From: Platerodrilus igneus
Taxonomy: Eukaryota; Arthropoda; Insecta; Coleoptera; Lycidae
DNA length: 64,000 bases
Reading direction: 5' to 3'
Assembly (NCBI GenBank): GCA_036346225.1
Contig: JARFIW010000108.1
Span: forward strand, 3,782,001-3,846,000
Shown here: piece by piece, positions 63,690 to 64,000 of the stretch
How positions within the stretch are numbered: position 1 is the first letter of the stretch
Layout: each line of letters opens with the position of its first letter
Notes under the pieces: generated by a model
Told to the model about the DNA's origin: nothing
The model's input: only the letters and a program-made list of their open reading frames with translations
Database searches by the model: none
Program-made: the position numbers and the translations under genes

Positions 63690-64000
63690 TAAAACTTATG
63701 AAAATCAAAAGAGTAAATTTACCTATACAAATCGTTATGCGGATAAGCCATTAACAAAACAATAACTTGATTGTTCATAAAGAGAATAAACAGGTTTTGG
63801 CCTTTTGGGCCTCATCAGAATGAAGTACTTTATAACCCTTATGAAACAATCAAGGCTATAACAATAATAAGCTCGAAATAACCTTTATACAATGGCGAGA
63901 AAAAATAAAACCACCATCAGAGAATAACAGAGATTAGTGAATATACAAAATTAATCAAAATTAAATCGTAATTTCATGGATGGTCATACAAATACCGTAC
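63690..64000 (-). mobile_element. PLE fragment, third copy, running off the window
   Basis: The reverse complement matches 60,200-60,560 closely and 51,400-51,767 more weakly; the window ends inside it. Confidence 0.65.
63785..63826 (-). ncRNA. Decayed hammerhead motif
   Basis: Minus strand CTGATGA, stem II GGCC/GGCC with CAAAA loop, then AAAA where GAAA is required. The core G is lost and stem III/cleavage triplet are not recognisable. Confidence 0.5.

Overview
The window looks like an AT-rich, repeat-dominated stretch of an insect (arthropod) nuclear genome. I find no host gene with an intact structure, no bacterial operon and no CRISPR array. The insect assignment rests on the families present: an I/Jockey-type LINE, two RTE-like LINEs, a DD34D mariner, Gypsy integrase remains, Penelope-like elements (PLEs) with hammerhead ribozymes, and a tRNA-headed SINE. 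The order cannot be fixed by eye.

Layout. 1-2.4 kb is AT-rich with only faint dispersed repeats. 2.6-6.2 kb is a dead I/Jockey LINE (gag zinc knuckles, endonuclease, a collapsed RT/RNase H region). 6.8-7.45 kb (minus) is the GIY-YIG endonuclease end of a PLE. 8.7 kb is a 282-bp hairpin with mirrored microsatellites. 12.99-14.52 kb is an LTR-like element, repeated at 49.29-50.73 kb. 16.7-19.0 kb (minus) is a Gypsy pol relic: integrase, then an OARD1/TARG1-like macro domain, then a polypurine tract. 19.0-29.7 kb is a doubled block. Each half holds fragments of an uncharacterised PIN/FEN-like plus Cys-rich family, a 13-bp satellite and a shared 1.7-kb segment. A SINE and a 488-bp insertion are nested in the first half.

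30.2-59.4 kb is a tandem series of diverged ~5.6-kb units: P 30.18-35.74, Q 35.75-48.10, R 48.11-59.43. They were enlarged by later insertions: a deleted mariner and RTE copy 1 in Q; an LTR, a hammerhead PLE and RTE copy 2 in R. P and Q each carry a large heptanucleotide array at the same internal point, which R lacks. RTE copy 2 is itself interrupted by a 996-bp hammerhead-tailed element. 59.4-64 kb is AT-rich with two more minus-strand PLE fragments.

Main points of interest: (1) a hammerhead ribozyme with a complete conserved core at 51,596-51,641 and degenerate relatives showing stem covariation; (2) a macro domain sitting in the env position of a Gypsy element; (3) a heptamer array whose successive blocks differ by single C->T or G->A steps; (4) RTE copies that carry a fossil, duplicated 3' end. 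Everything coding is read from conceptual translation and family knowledge; no database search was run.
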